Below are positions 41,150-50,002 of a stretch of 64,000 nucleotides of DNA, piece by piece (the first letter of the stretch is position 1; each line of letters starts with the position of its first letter). A program made the translations under genes and the position numbers. The notes beneath the pieces were generated by a model, which was not told where the DNA came from, made no database searches, and saw only the letters and a program-made list of their open reading frames with translations. The DNA lies in contig CAAGCW010000011.1 in assembly GCA_900768435.1 (NCBI GenBank), positions 21,924-85,923 of the forward strand, in the 5' to 3' direction. This stretch comes from an uncultured Collinsella sp. Lineage in GTDB: Bacteria > Actinomycetota > Coriobacteriia > Coriobacteriales > Coriobacteriaceae.

Positions 41150-42428
41150 CACCGAGACCAAGCGCGTCACTTCCATCGCCCGCGCCATCAACTGGAGCTA
41201 TATGTGGCGTCGCCTCATGAGCTACGTCTGGCTCGATCTGTTGCTGGTGGTGATTGCGGCGGCGACCCTCGTCTATGGATACAACCAGACGCTGCCCGAC
41301 GGCACGTTTAGCGCAGGATGGATCCCCGGCGCCACCGTTCACGGCATGTCACTGACGCCTGCGCGCGGCTGGGACCTGGCAACGCTCACCTATACCGTTG
41401 AGTTCACGCGCGCTACTAAGAGTTTTCCTCTCGCACAGGATCTCTTCGCGCTATGGCCTCTCTACCTTGTCGTTGTGGGTTGGCAGGTCATCAGCGTGCT
41501 CAACATGCTCGGCGGCGCCCGCCGCGTGCGCCGCACCATGGCACCGCTCAACGACCTGGCCTTGCGCGTGGACGAGCTCGGCCGTATGCAGCTCTCCGGC
41601 GGCAAGATGGAAACGTTGGAGCAGGCCATCGAGCGCGCAAGTGTCGACTCGCCGAGCGTCACCACCGGCGACGCCGACCTGGCAAGCATCGAGGTCGCAC
41701 TCAACCGTCTGCTGCGTCAGATGCAAGAGGCCAAGCTGCAGCAGATGCGCTTTGTCAACGACGCGAGTCACGAACTGCGCACACCCATCGCGGTAATTCA
41801 GGGCTACGTAAACATGCTCGACCGCTGGGGCAAGGACGACCCAGCCGTGCTGGCGGAGTCCATCGCCTCGCTCAAGGCCGAAAGCGAGCACATGCAGGAG
41901 CTCGTGGAACAACTGCTGTTTTTGGCACGCGGCGATGCCGGCCGCACGGTCCTGCGGCGCGCGAATACCAACCTGGCCGCACTGGTCGGCGAGGTATGCG
42001 AGGAATCGCAGATGATCGATGCCGAGCACACGTATCGACTGGCGTACGACGCTGCGCTTGTCAGCGACCCGCGTTGCGATGCGTCCGTCGACGTGGCGCT
42101 TGTAAAGCAGGCTCTGCGCGTGATCGTGCAGAATGCCGCCAAGTACTCGGATGCAGGAACGACCGTCACATTTGACATAACGCCCGATGCGGACACGGGT
42201 GCGATCAACATAAGTGTTGAGGACGAGGGCATCGGCATGAATCAGGAATCCGCAGCTCACGCGTTTGAACGGTTCTACCGAGCCGATAACGCACGCGATG
42301 CCGGCGCGCAGGGCTCGGGTCTGGGGCTCGCCATTGCCAAGTGGATCGTCGATAGCCATGGCGGTGTCATTGGCGTGACCTCGGTCGAAGGCGTCGGCAG
42401 CCGCTTTACGATTCGCCTGCCGCGGTAG
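41133..42428 (+). CDS. Sensor histidine kinase
   Basis: 431 residues: two membrane helices (about 28-48 and 108-128) around a loop of about 60 residues, a HAMP-like segment, H box DASHELRTPIAVIQGYVNMLDRWGK (His near 217), N box VIVQNAAKYS, and G boxes VEDEGIGMNQ and GSGLGLAIAKWIV. Close to ArlS/BaeS-type kinases. It starts inside the end of the regulator gene (ATG 41133 after GGGGTGGG), so the two are translationally coupled. Signal unknown. Confidence 0.9.
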   Translation: MSVARNTETKRVTSIARAINWSYMWRRLMSYVWLDLLLVVIAAATLVYGYNQTLPDGTFSAGWIPGATVHGMSLTPARGWDLATLTYTVEFTRATKSFPLAQDLFALWPLYLVVVGWQVISVLNMLGGARRVRRTMAPLNDLALRVDELGRMQLSGGKMETLEQAIERASVDSPSVTTGDADLASIEVALNRLLRQMQEAKLQQMRFVNDASHELRTPIAVIQGYVNMLDRWGKDDPAVLAESIASLKAESEHMQELVEQLLFLARGDAGRTVLRRANTNLAALVGEVCEESQMIDAEHTYRLAYDAALVSDPRCDASVDVALVKQALRVIVQNAAKYSDAGTTVTFDITPDADTGAINISVEDEGIGMNQESAAHAFERFYRADNARDAGAQGSGLGLAIAKWIVDSHGGVIGVTSVEGVGSRFTIRLPR

Positions 42429-42483
42429 GGGCGCCCGCGCGAATCTCGTTACTTGCAGCCGCGCGGCGGCAGCCCCTTGGCAT

Positions 42484-42520
42484 AAAAAAGGGATAGGGCC
42501 ACAAGGCCCCATCCCTTTTT
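42484..42520. terminator. Bidirectional terminator
   Basis: AAAAAGGGAT-GGGCC / GGCCC-ATCCCTTTTT with an ACAA loop. Lies between the convergent kinase and VOC genes. Confidence 0.9.
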
Positions 42521-42542
42521 GCTAGTTATAGCAGCTTTTGCG

Positions 42543-42917
42543 CTACTCGCGGCACAGGTGCACGGCGAAGCCGGCGAACTCGCGCTTAAAGTACACGAGC
42601 TTGGTGCCGCCGTCGGGCAGCAGCACGCGCGACTCCTCGTTAACCTCGAGCCCGCGCTCGGCAAACCACTTCTCCGCCGCATCGATGTCGTTGACGGCAA
42701 AGCCGATGTGACCCTTGGCGCCACGACCGTTCTGCTTCATGATCTCGACCAGCGAATCGTTAAAGTACGAAACCGGGGTCTCGATGACGGGCAGGCCCAT
42801 CATCGTCGAGAACAGCTCCGCGATCTCCAGGGCGTCTGCCGGGTCGGTGGCGTTAATGCCCACATGGGCAACGCGCATGCCAAAGAGCTCGACCGGATTG
42901 GCGTTCTGCTCATTCAT
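42543..42917 (-). CDS. VOC (glyoxalase/bleomycin-resistance) family protein
   Basis: 124 residues with one VOC fold: VAHVGINATDPADALEIAELFSTMMGLP, then GHIGFAVNDIDAAEKWFAERG and LVYFKREFAGFAVHLCRE. I chose ATG 42917; the ribosome site is weak, and it starts 11 nt after the PTS IIB stop, so translation may depend on that gene. The pairing with a PTS IIB hints at a sugar-phosphate substrate, but this is inference. Confidence 0.82.
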   Translation of the reverse strand: MNEQNANPVELFGMRVAHVGINATDPADALEIAELFSTMMGLPVIETPVSYFNDSLVEIMKQNGRGAKGHIGFAVNDIDAAEKWFAERGLEVNEESRVLLPDGGTKLVYFKREFAGFAVHLCRE

Positions 42918-42928
42918 ACAGGTAACGC

Positions 42929-43216
42929 CTACTGAGCCATGACGTCGAGAACGGCCTTCTCGGCAGCGACGCGGTTCATGCCGGTCATGAAGGGCACGCC
43001 GCTCACGTACGGGCAGGTGAGGCCCTCGGGGGCAACGGTGGTGGCAATCAGCAGGTCGGCGCCCTCGTCGCAGTAATCCTTGGCCTCGGAGATGGCGCAC
43101 TGCACGATCTCGTACTTGCCGGCGTAACCGTTGGCGTCGAGCATGGTGGCGACCTTCTGGGCAACGAGCGTGGAAGTAGCAGCGCCAGCACCGCAAGCCA
43201 AAACGATCTTCTTCAT
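42929..43216 (-). CDS. PTS IIB component, galactitol (GatB)-like, orphan
   Basis: 95 residues with the phosphocysteine loop LACGAGAATSTLVAQKV. The rest (EIVQCAISEAKDYCDEGADLLIATT) matches the Gat-family IIB fold. No IIA or IIC is nearby, so either they are elsewhere or this is a regulatory IIB. GGGAGA lies 8 nt before the ATG. Confidence 0.85.
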   Translation of the reverse strand: MKKIVLACGAGAATSTLVAQKVATMLDANGYAGKYEIVQCAISEAKDYCDEGADLLIATTVAPEGLTCPYVSGVPFMTGMNRVAAEKAVLDVMAQ

Positions 43217-43318
43217 AGGTAATGTCTCCCTTCATGGTTTACTTTAGGTAAGTGTACCGCAGCGAGCGATGACGCTCGGCCTCGATGAGCTTTTATGCCA
43301 GTTTGCTTGCGCGCTGCG

Positions 43319-43324
43319 TATAAT
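43319..43324 (+). promoter_or_regulatory. -10 box of the TPR gene
   Basis: TATAAT 55 nt before the ATG. No clear -35. Confidence 0.45.
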
Positions 43325-43379
43325 ACATCTAGTACGTGTTGCCATACCGCTCGCTTTACGAGCGACTAAGGATCCTAAT

Positions 43380-44003
43380 ATGCCCGATTCCCGCACACTC
43401 TGGACCGCCGTCGTTATCATCTGCATCGCCGTGTCGGTGTTCTTTAGCGTCAAAAAACGCACCACGTTCAAACGCCTGCAGCAGCTTATGGCCGCCAAGC
43501 AGTGGGACGAGTTTGATCGTTTGCTCGACGCCAAACTCACCAGCATGCTGTACCCGCGCTACAACCGTGATTACCTGCGCCTGAACTCCTATCTGCTGCG
43601 CGAGGACCACGAGCGCGTCGACGAGATGTTCGACCTGCTGCTGGGGCTCAACCTGCCCAAGATGCAGCGCGTCGACCTGGTGATCAAGGCCTTTAACTAC
43701 TACGTTGGGCAGGAGAATCGCAAAAAGTCCAAGGAGCTGCTGCACGAGATCAAGGGCTTTGAGGGCGGTCAAGCCGAGGCGGTTGCACACGAGTGTCAGC
43801 TGATGTACGACACGATGATCCTCAAGCGCCACAACGACATTCCCGAACTGGAGCGCATGCTCGAGGATGTCGGCGACGACCCGGTCAAGCGCTGCCGCTT
43901 GGAGTACCTGCTGGCCCTGCAGTACCAGAACAAGGGCGACGAAGCCAAGTTCCAGGAGTTCCTGGAGAAGTCGGGCCAACACTCGATGGCCGTCAACGCG
44001 TAA
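43380..44003 (+). CDS. Membrane-anchored TPR-like protein
   Basis: 207 residues: N-terminal membrane helix (about 5-23, TLWTAVVIICIAVSVFFSV), then helical repeats of TPR type (FKRLQQLMAAKQWDEFDRLLDAKL..., LLALQYQNKGDEAKFQEFLEKSG). ATG 43380 has AAGGA upstream; a longer frame back to 43269 crosses the promoter. Probably a scaffold protein; no function assigned. tRNA-Leu follows 31 nt downstream. Confidence 0.75.
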   Translation: MPDSRTLWTAVVIICIAVSVFFSVKKRTTFKRLQQLMAAKQWDEFDRLLDAKLTSMLYPRYNRDYLRLNSYLLREDHERVDEMFDLLLGLNLPKMQRVDLVIKAFNYYVGQENRKKSKELLHEIKGFEGGQAEAVAHECQLMYDTMILKRHNDIPELERMLEDVGDDPVKRCRLEYLLALQYQNKGDEAKFQEFLEKSGQHSMAVNA

Positions 44004-44034
44004 CGGACGGCTTGTGCTAGACTTCTAGTCTCAC

Positions 44035-44119
44035 GGGGGCGTGGCGGAATTGGCATACGCAGGAGACTTAAAATCTCTCGCCGCAAGGATTGTGGGTTCG
44101 AGTCCCACCGCCCCTACCA
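44035..44119 (+). tRNA. tRNA-Leu (anticodon TAA)
   Basis: 85 nt with CCA encoded. Acceptor stem GGGGGCG / CGCCCCT, D arm TGGCGGAATTGGCA, anticodon stem GGAGA/TCTCT around CTTAAAA (anticodon 44069-44071), a variable arm and T arm GTGGGTTCGAGTCCCAC. A class II tRNA reading UUA/UUG. Confidence 0.97.
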
Positions 44120-44129
44120 TATGAAGCGT

Positions 44130-44170
44130 TCGAGCCCGTGTCCCCAAGGGATGCGGGCTCGTTTCTTTTT
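44130..44170 (+). terminator. Terminator after tRNA-Leu
   Basis: CGAGCCCG / CGGGCTCG stem followed by TTTCTTTTT. Confidence 0.85.
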
Positions 44171-44204
44171 CACGCTGGCGGGACTCTAAGTTGCGGTGGA
44201 ATAG

Positions 44205-45206
44205 TTAGAGGGTGCTGAGGCTGGGGGTCCAGGCGATGGTGGGGGTTTTGCCGTCGAGGGTCTCGTTGATGGTGGCGGCCATGCCGGCAAGCAGGCTGTT
44301 CTCGCTTACGGTGAGCGTGTCGTAGCCGCCGGCTCGCATAAGCTCGCGAATCACCACGGCACCAGCCAAGATCACGCCCGCGCGTTTGGGCTGTACACCC
44401 GGTAGCGCGGCGATGCCTTCCGCGTCCAACACAGACATGCGCTCGATAGCGGCCGAGACCTGCTCCAGCGACAGCTCGCGTAGGTGCACAAAGCTCGAAT
44501 CGTACGGTTCCAGCTCGTGGACCAGAGCCACCAGCGTAGTCACCGTGCCGCCCACCGCGACTAAGCGTTCGGCGCGCTCAAAGTCGACAGGCAGGCCCTC
44601 AAAATAGGCGGCGAACTGCTCGCCTGCCCACGCGACAGCGGCAGCAAGCTCGCCATCCGCGGGCGGCAACGCGGAGAAAAAGCGCTCCGTCACGCGGCGA
44701 CAACCGATGTCCAGCGAGCGCGTTCCCTCCAGCGCAAAGACGCCGCGCTCCGGCGCGTACACGCCAGTCGCGAGCTCCGTGGATCCGCCGCCCGAATCGG
44801 CAACAATGATGCGCTCGCCGGCAAAGTCGTGCGCCACGCCAAAAAATGTCAGGCGCGCCTCGACCTCGCCCGGAATCACCTGTGGTTTGAGCCCCAACTC
44901 GCGCAGGCCGTCCAGCAGCAGCGCGGCATTGGACGCATCGCGCGCGGCACTCGTGCACGTGGTGCAGACGCACACGGCCCCAAAGGCACGGGCCTCGTCC
45001 ACAAACATGCGGCACGCAGCGAGCACACGCTCGACAGCCGCCTCGCAGAAGCGCCCCGTCGCGTCCACGCTCTCGCCCAGGTCGGTAATCTCGGTATGCT
45101 TGGACGATTCCACAATCGCTCCGCCCTCGACCTGGGCCAACACCAGTCGCGACGACACCGTTCCCAGGTCGATCGCGGCCACCTTATAGCGTTTGCAATT
45201 TGTCAT
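44205..45206 (-). CDS. ppx: Ppx/GppA-family phosphatase
   Basis: 333 residues of the short exopolyphosphatase / guanosine pentaphosphatase type. Conserved blocks: VAAIDLGTVSSRLVLA, IPGEVEARLTFFGV, VADSGGGSTEL (phosphate loop) and VAVGGTVTTLVAL. The C-terminal HD domain of longer GppA proteins is missing. It acts on polyphosphate or pppGpp; which one cannot be told. AGGGGAG precedes the ATG. Follows the DivIC-like gene's region on the same strand, about 20 nt downstream. Confidence 0.88.
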   Translation of the reverse strand: MTNCKRYKVAAIDLGTVSSRLVLAQVEGGAIVESSKHTEITDLGESVDATGRFCEAAVERVLAACRMFVDEARAFGAVCVCTTCTSAARDASNAALLLDGLRELGLKPQVIPGEVEARLTFFGVAHDFAGERIIVADSGGGSTELATGVYAPERGVFALEGTRSLDIGCRRVTERFFSALPPADGELAAAVAWAGEQFAAYFEGLPVDFERAERLVAVGGTVTTLVALVHELEPYDSSFVHLRELSLEQVSAAIERMSVLDAEGIAALPGVQPKRAGVILAGAVVIRELMRAGGYDTLTVSENSLLAGMAATINETLDGKTPTIAWTPSLSTL

Positions 45207-45226
45207 TGCGGGCTCCCCTCCGGGCG

Positions 45227-45988
45227 CTATTTGCCGTTGGACACGACCGTCTGGCCCTCGACGCCGTTAAACCCAAACAGCATGTCGAGCGCCTGGATGT
45301 ACCACGGCGCGTCCTTGCCGACTTCTTCGATTTCCTTGGCCACTTCGCTGGCCTTCTTGGCGTTTGAGGACTTTTTGCTCGACGACGAGTCCGAATCGTC
45401 GTCCAGGCCTAGCACGTCAATCTTCTTCTCGCCGGGCATCACCAGGCCCAGGTCCTCGGACGCCGCGTCCTTGATACTCTCCTCCGAGAGCAGCTTGTCG
45501 ACGCTTTTTTGCAGCTCATCATTGTATTGCTGGCGAATCTCGACCTGCTTGGCCAAGATGTCGCTCGAGCGTTTTGCCACGTACAGGTCGCGTACGGGAA
45601 AATACAGGCTCACGAGCGCCAGCGCCACCACGATACCGATAAACAGCGGACGCAGAGAGCCATGCGTAAAGTCATAGATCGCCTTGACCACCGCATTGTC
45701 GTTGGCGTAGCGCATAAAGTCCGAGCCCGAAAGACGGCTCGAAGGCCTGCTCGACCTGTCGTGCGTCTGGGCCGAGGGACGCGACGCATGTGTCGAACGT
45801 GCCGGGCGCACCGGTCCATCTGCCGAAGTATTCACATGAGCATTGGGGCGCGAGGTACTTGTCGGGCGCTGCGTGGAGCGGTCGGCGCCGGCGTAGGCGG
45901 ACCCACCGAGCTGCACCGTGCGCGCACGGCGAGGCGACGGCTCACGCGAACCGGCGGAATAGTACCTGTTGTCGTAAATCTGATCCAT
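45227..45988 (-). CDS. Septum formation initiator (FtsB/DivIC) family protein
   Basis: 253 residues: long disordered N-terminus rich in Ser, Arg and Pro (1-105), one membrane helix (about 115-135, LFIGIVVALALVSLYFP), then a coiled coil (AKQVEIRQQYNDELQKSVDKLLSEESI) and the family block EDLGLVMPGEKK. The C-terminus adds a Ser/Lys patch and GKDAPWYIQALDML. Likely divisome component bridging FtsL and FtsQ/DivIB. ATG 45988 has AAGGCG upstream. The distance to ppx (20 nt) suggests co-transcription. Confidence 0.85.
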   Translation of the reverse strand: MDQIYDNRYYSAGSREPSPRRARTVQLGGSAYAGADRSTQRPTSTSRPNAHVNTSADGPVRPARSTHASRPSAQTHDRSSRPSSRLSGSDFMRYANDNAVVKAIYDFTHGSLRPLFIGIVVALALVSLYFPVRDLYVAKRSSDILAKQVEIRQQYNDELQKSVDKLLSEESIKDAASEDLGLVMPGEKKIDVLGLDDDSDSSSSKKSSNAKKASEVAKEIEEVGKDAPWYIQALDMLFGFNGVEGQTVVSNGK

Positions 45989-46079
45989 GTGCGCCTTGTG
46001 CGGTTGAGGTTTGTTTGCGCTAAGTATTCTAGTTATAGCACGAGCGCGCGCACCACCTTCGGCAGCCTTTGCTCGACAT

Positions 46080-46112
46080 AAAAAAGGCGCTGAGCCATAT
46101 GGCCCAGCGCCC
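46080..46112 (-). terminator. Terminator after eno
   Basis: GGCGCTGGGCC/GGCTCAGCGCC hairpin on the minus strand followed by six T. Confidence 0.88.
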
Positions 46113-46184
46113 AATGGTGCTCAACAGCGCCCGGCTGGAGCAAGGCGAATCCGAGTCTTCCCCGCCCCCGCGAGCTCCGCGTGC

Positions 46185-47474
46185 CTAGCGAATGTTGTAG
46201 AACGCGGCCTTGCCGGCGTAGCGCGCGCTGCCCTCGAGCTCGTCCTCGATGCGAATGAGCTGGTTGTACTTGGCGATACGGTCGCTGCGGCACGGGGCGC
46301 CCGACTTGATCTGGCCGGCATTGACGCCCACGACCAGGTCGGCGATCGTGGAATCCTCGGTCTCGCCGGAGCGGTGGCTCACGATGCAAGCGTAACCGGC
46401 CTCCTTGGCGGTCTCGATGGCCTCGAGCGACTCGGTGAGCGTGCCAATCTGGTTGACCTTAACCAGAATCGCGTTGGCGGCACCCAACTCGATGCCCTTC
46501 TTGAGGCGCTCGGTGTTGGTGACGAACAGGTCGTCGCCCACCAGCTGCACCTTGTTGCCAATGCGACGGGTAAGCTCGACCCAGCCGTCCCAATCCTCCT
46601 CGGCCATGCCGTCCTCGATGGAGATGATCGGATAGGTGTCGACGAGCTTCTCCCAGTAATCGACCATCTGGGCGCTCGTATACTCCACGCCCTCGCCCTT
46701 GAGCTCGTACATGCCGGTCTCGGCGTTGTAGAACTCGGTGGACGCCGGGTCCATGGCGTACATGAAGTCGACGCCGGGCTTAAAGCCAGCCTTCTCGACG
46801 GCCTTGGTGATGTACTCGAACGGCTCGGCGTTGGTCTTGAGGTTGGGCGCAAAGCCGCCCTCATCGCCCACGCCGCCGCCCAGGCCGGCCTCGTGCAGCA
46901 CGCCCTTGAGGGTGTGGTAGACCTCGGCGCACCAACGCAGGCCCTCGGCAAAGCTCGGGGCGCCCACCGGCATGATCATGAACTCCTGGAAATCGACGTT
47001 GTTGTCGGCGTGGACGCCGCCGTTGAGGATGTTCATCATGGGCGTGGGCAGCAGATGGGCGTTGACGCCGCCCAGGTACTGGTACAGTGAAAGACCCGCC
47101 GACTCGGCCGCGGCGCGGGCGGTAGCCAGCGAGACGCCCAGGATGGCGTTGGCGCCGAGCTTGGTCTTGTTGGGCGTGCCGTCCGCGGCGATCAGCGCAG
47201 CGTCGACGGCGCGCTGATCGAAGGCGTCGAGGCCCACGACGGCATCGGCGCACTCCTTGTTGACGTGCTCGACGGCCTGGCTGACACCTTTGCCTAGGTA
47301 GCGGCCCTTGTCGCCATCGCGCAGCTCGCATGCCTCGAAGGCACCGGTCGATGCGCCCGAAGGCACCATCGCGCGACCGAAGCTGCCGTCCTCGAGCACG
47401 ACCTCGACCTCGACGGTAGGGTTGCCGCGGCTGTCGAGCACCTCGCGACCGTAGACGTCCAAAATATCGCTCAT
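46185..47474 (-). CDS. eno: Enolase
   Basis: Converts 2-phosphoglycerate to phosphoenolpyruvate. The 429 residues contain the substrate loop PSGASTGAFEA, GDEGGFAP (catalytic Glu), the Mg ligands in SIEDGMAEEDW and GDDLFVTN, the catalytic Lys in ILVKVNQIGT and the signature SHRSGETEDSTIADL. AGGGAGA lies upstream of ATG. Monocistronic. Confidence 0.98.
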   Translation of the reverse strand: MSDILDVYGREVLDSRGNPTVEVEVVLEDGSFGRAMVPSGASTGAFEACELRDGDKGRYLGKGVSQAVEHVNKECADAVVGLDAFDQRAVDAALIAADGTPNKTKLGANAILGVSLATARAAAESAGLSLYQYLGGVNAHLLPTPMMNILNGGVHADNNVDFQEFMIMPVGAPSFAEGLRWCAEVYHTLKGVLHEAGLGGGVGDEGGFAPNLKTNAEPFEYITKAVEKAGFKPGVDFMYAMDPASTEFYNAETGMYELKGEGVEYTSAQMVDYWEKLVDTYPIISIEDGMAEEDWDGWVELTRRIGNKVQLVGDDLFVTNTERLKKGIELGAANAILVKVNQIGTLTESLEAIETAKEAGYACIVSHRSGETEDSTIADLVVGVNAGQIKSGAPCRSDRIAKYNQLIRIEDELEGSARYAGKAAFYNIR

Positions 47475-47612
47475 GTTGTCTCCCTCTCACTTGGAAACAT
47501 AGTGGATGCAAGCGACCGGCTGACCGTGCACCGTCGGTGCGCCTCCGTAAGTTAGCCATGTCGCACTTTTTGCATTATGCCCTAAGTTAACCGAGGGATA
47601 CACTTGATTTTC

Positions 47613-47659
47613 GAAAAATTTAGCGGGAACGATGAGGCGTGCCAGCCCGTCGTTCCCGC
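47613..47659 (-). terminator. Terminator after mazG
   Basis: GCGGGAACGA / TCGTTCCCGC stem on the minus strand followed by TAAATTTTT. Confidence 0.85.
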
Positions 47660-47663
47660 AGTC

Positions 47664-48524
47664 TTACTCCTCCGCCTTTGCGGCATCCCACAGGTCGTTG
47701 AGGCCGTGGGTCGAAAGCTCGGCAAGATCCACGTGGGCGTCGGCTGCCATCTGCTCCATGGCGGCCCAGCGGCGACGGAACTTTGCCGTGCTGGCGCGAA
47801 GGGCGCTCTCGGCGTCAATCCCCTCTTTACGCGCAACGTTGACCAGGGCAAAGAGCAGGTCGCCAAACTCCATTTCGCGCTCGGGCGAGCCGGGCTCCTC
47901 GGCCTCAAACTCGGCACGCTCCTCGGCGACCTCGTCCCACACATCCTGGACCGTCTCCCACTCAAAGCCCACGGCGGCCGCCTTGCGCGACACCTTTTGA
48001 GCCTGCATCAGCGCCGGCAGATGCGTGGGCACGCCGTCGAGCAGACCCTCGGGCGCTGGGTCGCCCGCCGCCACAGCCTTGTCCTTGGCGGCCTTCTCGG
48101 CAAGCTTGACCTCGTCCCAAATCTTGAGTACCTCGTCGGAGCTATCGGCATCCATATCGCCAAACACGTGCGGATGGCGCCGGATGAGTTTGGCGTCGAT
48201 ATCGCGCGCCACGTCGGCCAGCGTAAACTCGCCGGCGTCCGCCGCAATCTGCGCATGCAGCACGACCTGCATGAGCACGTCGCCCAGCTCCTCGCGAAGG
48301 TGCGCCACGTCGTCAGCCTCGATGCAATCGAGCGCCTCGTAGGCCTCCTCGATCATGTTCTTGCCAATGCTTTGATGCGTCTGCTCGCGGTCCCACGGGC
48401 AGCCGTCGGGCTGACGCAGGCGCCAGATGGTCTGCACCAGATGCTGCAGCTCGGCCGACGCATCTACCAGTGTCGACAGGTCGCGCGAACCCTCGGCATT
48501 CTGCTGAGCCATATGCTCGGGCAT
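47664..48524 (-). CDS. mazG: Nucleoside triphosphate pyrophosphohydrolase MazG
   Basis: House-cleaning hydrolysis of (d)NTPs. The 286 residues have two MazG domains: the first with LRQPDGCPWDREQTHQSI, EEAYEALDCIE and LREELGDVLMQVVLHAQI; the second with EFGDLLFALVNVARKEGIDAE. The EExxE...ExxD metal motif is intact in the first. GGAGGAG precedes the ATG, which starts 2 nt after the phosphoesterase stop. Confidence 0.94.
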   Translation of the reverse strand: MPEHMAQQNAEGSRDLSTLVDASAELQHLVQTIWRLRQPDGCPWDREQTHQSIGKNMIEEAYEALDCIEADDVAHLREELGDVLMQVVLHAQIAADAGEFTLADVARDIDAKLIRRHPHVFGDMDADSSDEVLKIWDEVKLAEKAAKDKAVAAGDPAPEGLLDGVPTHLPALMQAQKVSRKAAAVGFEWETVQDVWDEVAEERAEFEAEEPGSPEREMEFGDLLFALVNVARKEGIDAESALRASTAKFRRRWAAMEQMAADAHVDLAELSTHGLNDLWDAAKAEE

Positions 48525-48526
48525 GG

Positions 48527-49075
48527 CTACTCCTCCTCCAGGATCACGTGGCGGAAGGCGCCGCCCTCATAGATACCATAGCTGTGCGTGCCGTCTTTGG
48601 GGATGCTCACGCTGCCGGGATTGAAGAGCCACAGGCCCGGGTGCGCGGCGCTTTCCTCGTTGACCTTGATGTGCGTATGGCCGTAGACAAGCGCTGAGCC
48701 CTCGGGCAGCGCGGGCGCGTGGTCGACGCTGTTGTGCATGCCGGCGCCAAAGACGTGGCCGTGCGTCAAGAACAGCTCGCGGCCGGTCTCGTCAAACAGA
48801 GTGGCGTAGTCGGCCATGACGGGAAAGTCGAGCACCATCTGGTCGACCTCGGCGTCGCAGTTGCCACGCACCGCGATGATGCGGTCGGCCAGGGCGTTGA
48901 GCAGCGGAATCACGCGCTTGGGAGCGTAGTCGCGCGGCAGGTCGTTGCGCGGGCCGTGGTAGAGCAGGTCGCCCAGCAGCACGATGAGGTCGGGCTGCTC
49001 GGATTCGATGGCAGCGCAGAGGCGCTCGGCCCAGTATGCCGAGCCATGGATGTCGGAGGCGATGAGGTATTTCAT
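48527..49075 (-). CDS. yfcE: YfcE-family phosphodiesterase
   Basis: 182 residues, class III phosphodiesterase: IASDIHGSAYW, LLGDLLYHGPRN, VRGNCDAEVDQ, THGHVFG, VYGHTHI and NPGSVSIPKD. Members hydrolyse artificial diesters; the natural substrate is unknown. Second gene of a larC-like/yfcE/mazG run, 57 nt after the first. Confidence 0.92.
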   Translation of the reverse strand: MKYLIASDIHGSAYWAERLCAAIESEQPDLIVLLGDLLYHGPRNDLPRDYAPKRVIPLLNALADRIIAVRGNCDAEVDQMVLDFPVMADYATLFDETGRELFLTHGHVFGAGMHNSVDHAPALPEGSALVYGHTHIKVNEESAAHPGLWLFNPGSVSIPKDGTHSYGIYEGGAFRHVILEEE

Positions 49076-49132
49076 AAGGGGTCCTTTCGGAGTGAGGCTG
49101 ATGTGGCCGGGCGCGAGATGTCGCCGGCCGCG

Positions 49133-49618
49133 CTATTCAAATCGCAGTGCCGAGGCTTGTGCCGCCTGCATCACGCGTTGGAGTGGCACGCCATGTTCGC
49201 GGGCAAGACGGGCGCAATCCTCGTACTCGGGAGCCGCGCGCTCGCTGCCGTCTGGTAGGGTCGCCACCTTAACGGACACCTCGCCCCAAGGCGTTGTCAC
49301 CTGCTCGAATCGGCGCGGCAGGCAAACGCGTTCCATCACCTGGCGACGAACGGCGTTGGTCGTAGTCTCCAAAAAGATAATCGTCTGTAGGCGCTCGATA
49401 TCCTCGTGCGAGCAGATCACCTGCAACTGCCATCCGGGGCGGCCCTTCTTGCAGTAAAGAGGCAGCCAGTGCACCTCGCGGGCGCCCGCCGCGCGCAGGC
49501 AGTCGGCGGCATAGGCGAGTACCTCGGGCGACGCATCGTCGATGTCGCACTCCAGCTTGACGATGGTTTCGGGCGCATCGGTCTCGCGGGACAGCGGAGA
49601 TGTACTTCCACGTTGCAT
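49133..49618 (-). CDS. LarC C-terminal-domain protein (DUF111), stand-alone
   Basis: 161 residues matching only the C-terminal part of LarC, the nickel-pincer cofactor cyclometallase: IVKLECDIDDASPEVLAYAADCL, VHWLPLYCKKGRPGWQLQVICS and TIIFLETTTNAVRRQVMERVCLPR. Full LarC is about 400 residues. No LarC N-terminal part, LarB or LarE is in the window. ATG 49618 with AAAGGA upstream (spacing long); a start further up is unlikely. Could be a LarC2 half as in split or frameshifted larC, or a relic. Confidence 0.78.
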   Translation of the reverse strand: MQRGSTSPLSRETDAPETIVKLECDIDDASPEVLAYAADCLRAAGAREVHWLPLYCKKGRPGWQLQVICSHEDIERLQTIIFLETTTNAVRRQVMERVCLPRRFEQVTTPWGEVSVKVATLPDGSERAAPEYEDCARLAREHGVPLQRVMQAAQASALRFE

Positions 49619-49729
49619 ACGGTCCGGATCCTTTCCGCACGGGCTCGTTTTATTCACCCAAACGCTAGCACATCGGACGTGGCACAGGCGTGACTTTCGT
49701 CCGTCGCCGCCCTCGCCCCCATCCAAACA

Positions 49730-49784
49730 TGTACGTCAGCCTCCAAACATGTCATTTTTTGCAGCTTTTGGAGGCTGACGTACA
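49730..49784. repeat. Perfect 18-bp inverted repeat
   Basis: TGTACGTCAGCCTCCAAA (49730-49747) and its complement (49767-49784). A direct repeat CCAAACATGT overlaps the left arm. It lies in the 384-nt gap before the ABC exporter, whose remainder is A+T-rich control sequence including TGAACT-N8-AGTTCA. Confidence 0.85.
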
Positions 49785-50002
49785 CGTTTTGGAGCGGGGC
49801 CGCACACGATCAGAATTGCGCCCGCACTCCGTCCACCACAAAGTTCGCCGCACTCAACAATTTTGAACTTTCTACGCAGTTCATCGGCTAAAAAATTACC
49901 CTCGGCATACTTACCCGCTGCCCGATGTTACTCTAGTTGCATTTGGCTAACTAAGCGGCTGCCGAGAACCCCGCCCGGCACCGTTACGGCATAGGAGGTT
50001 TC

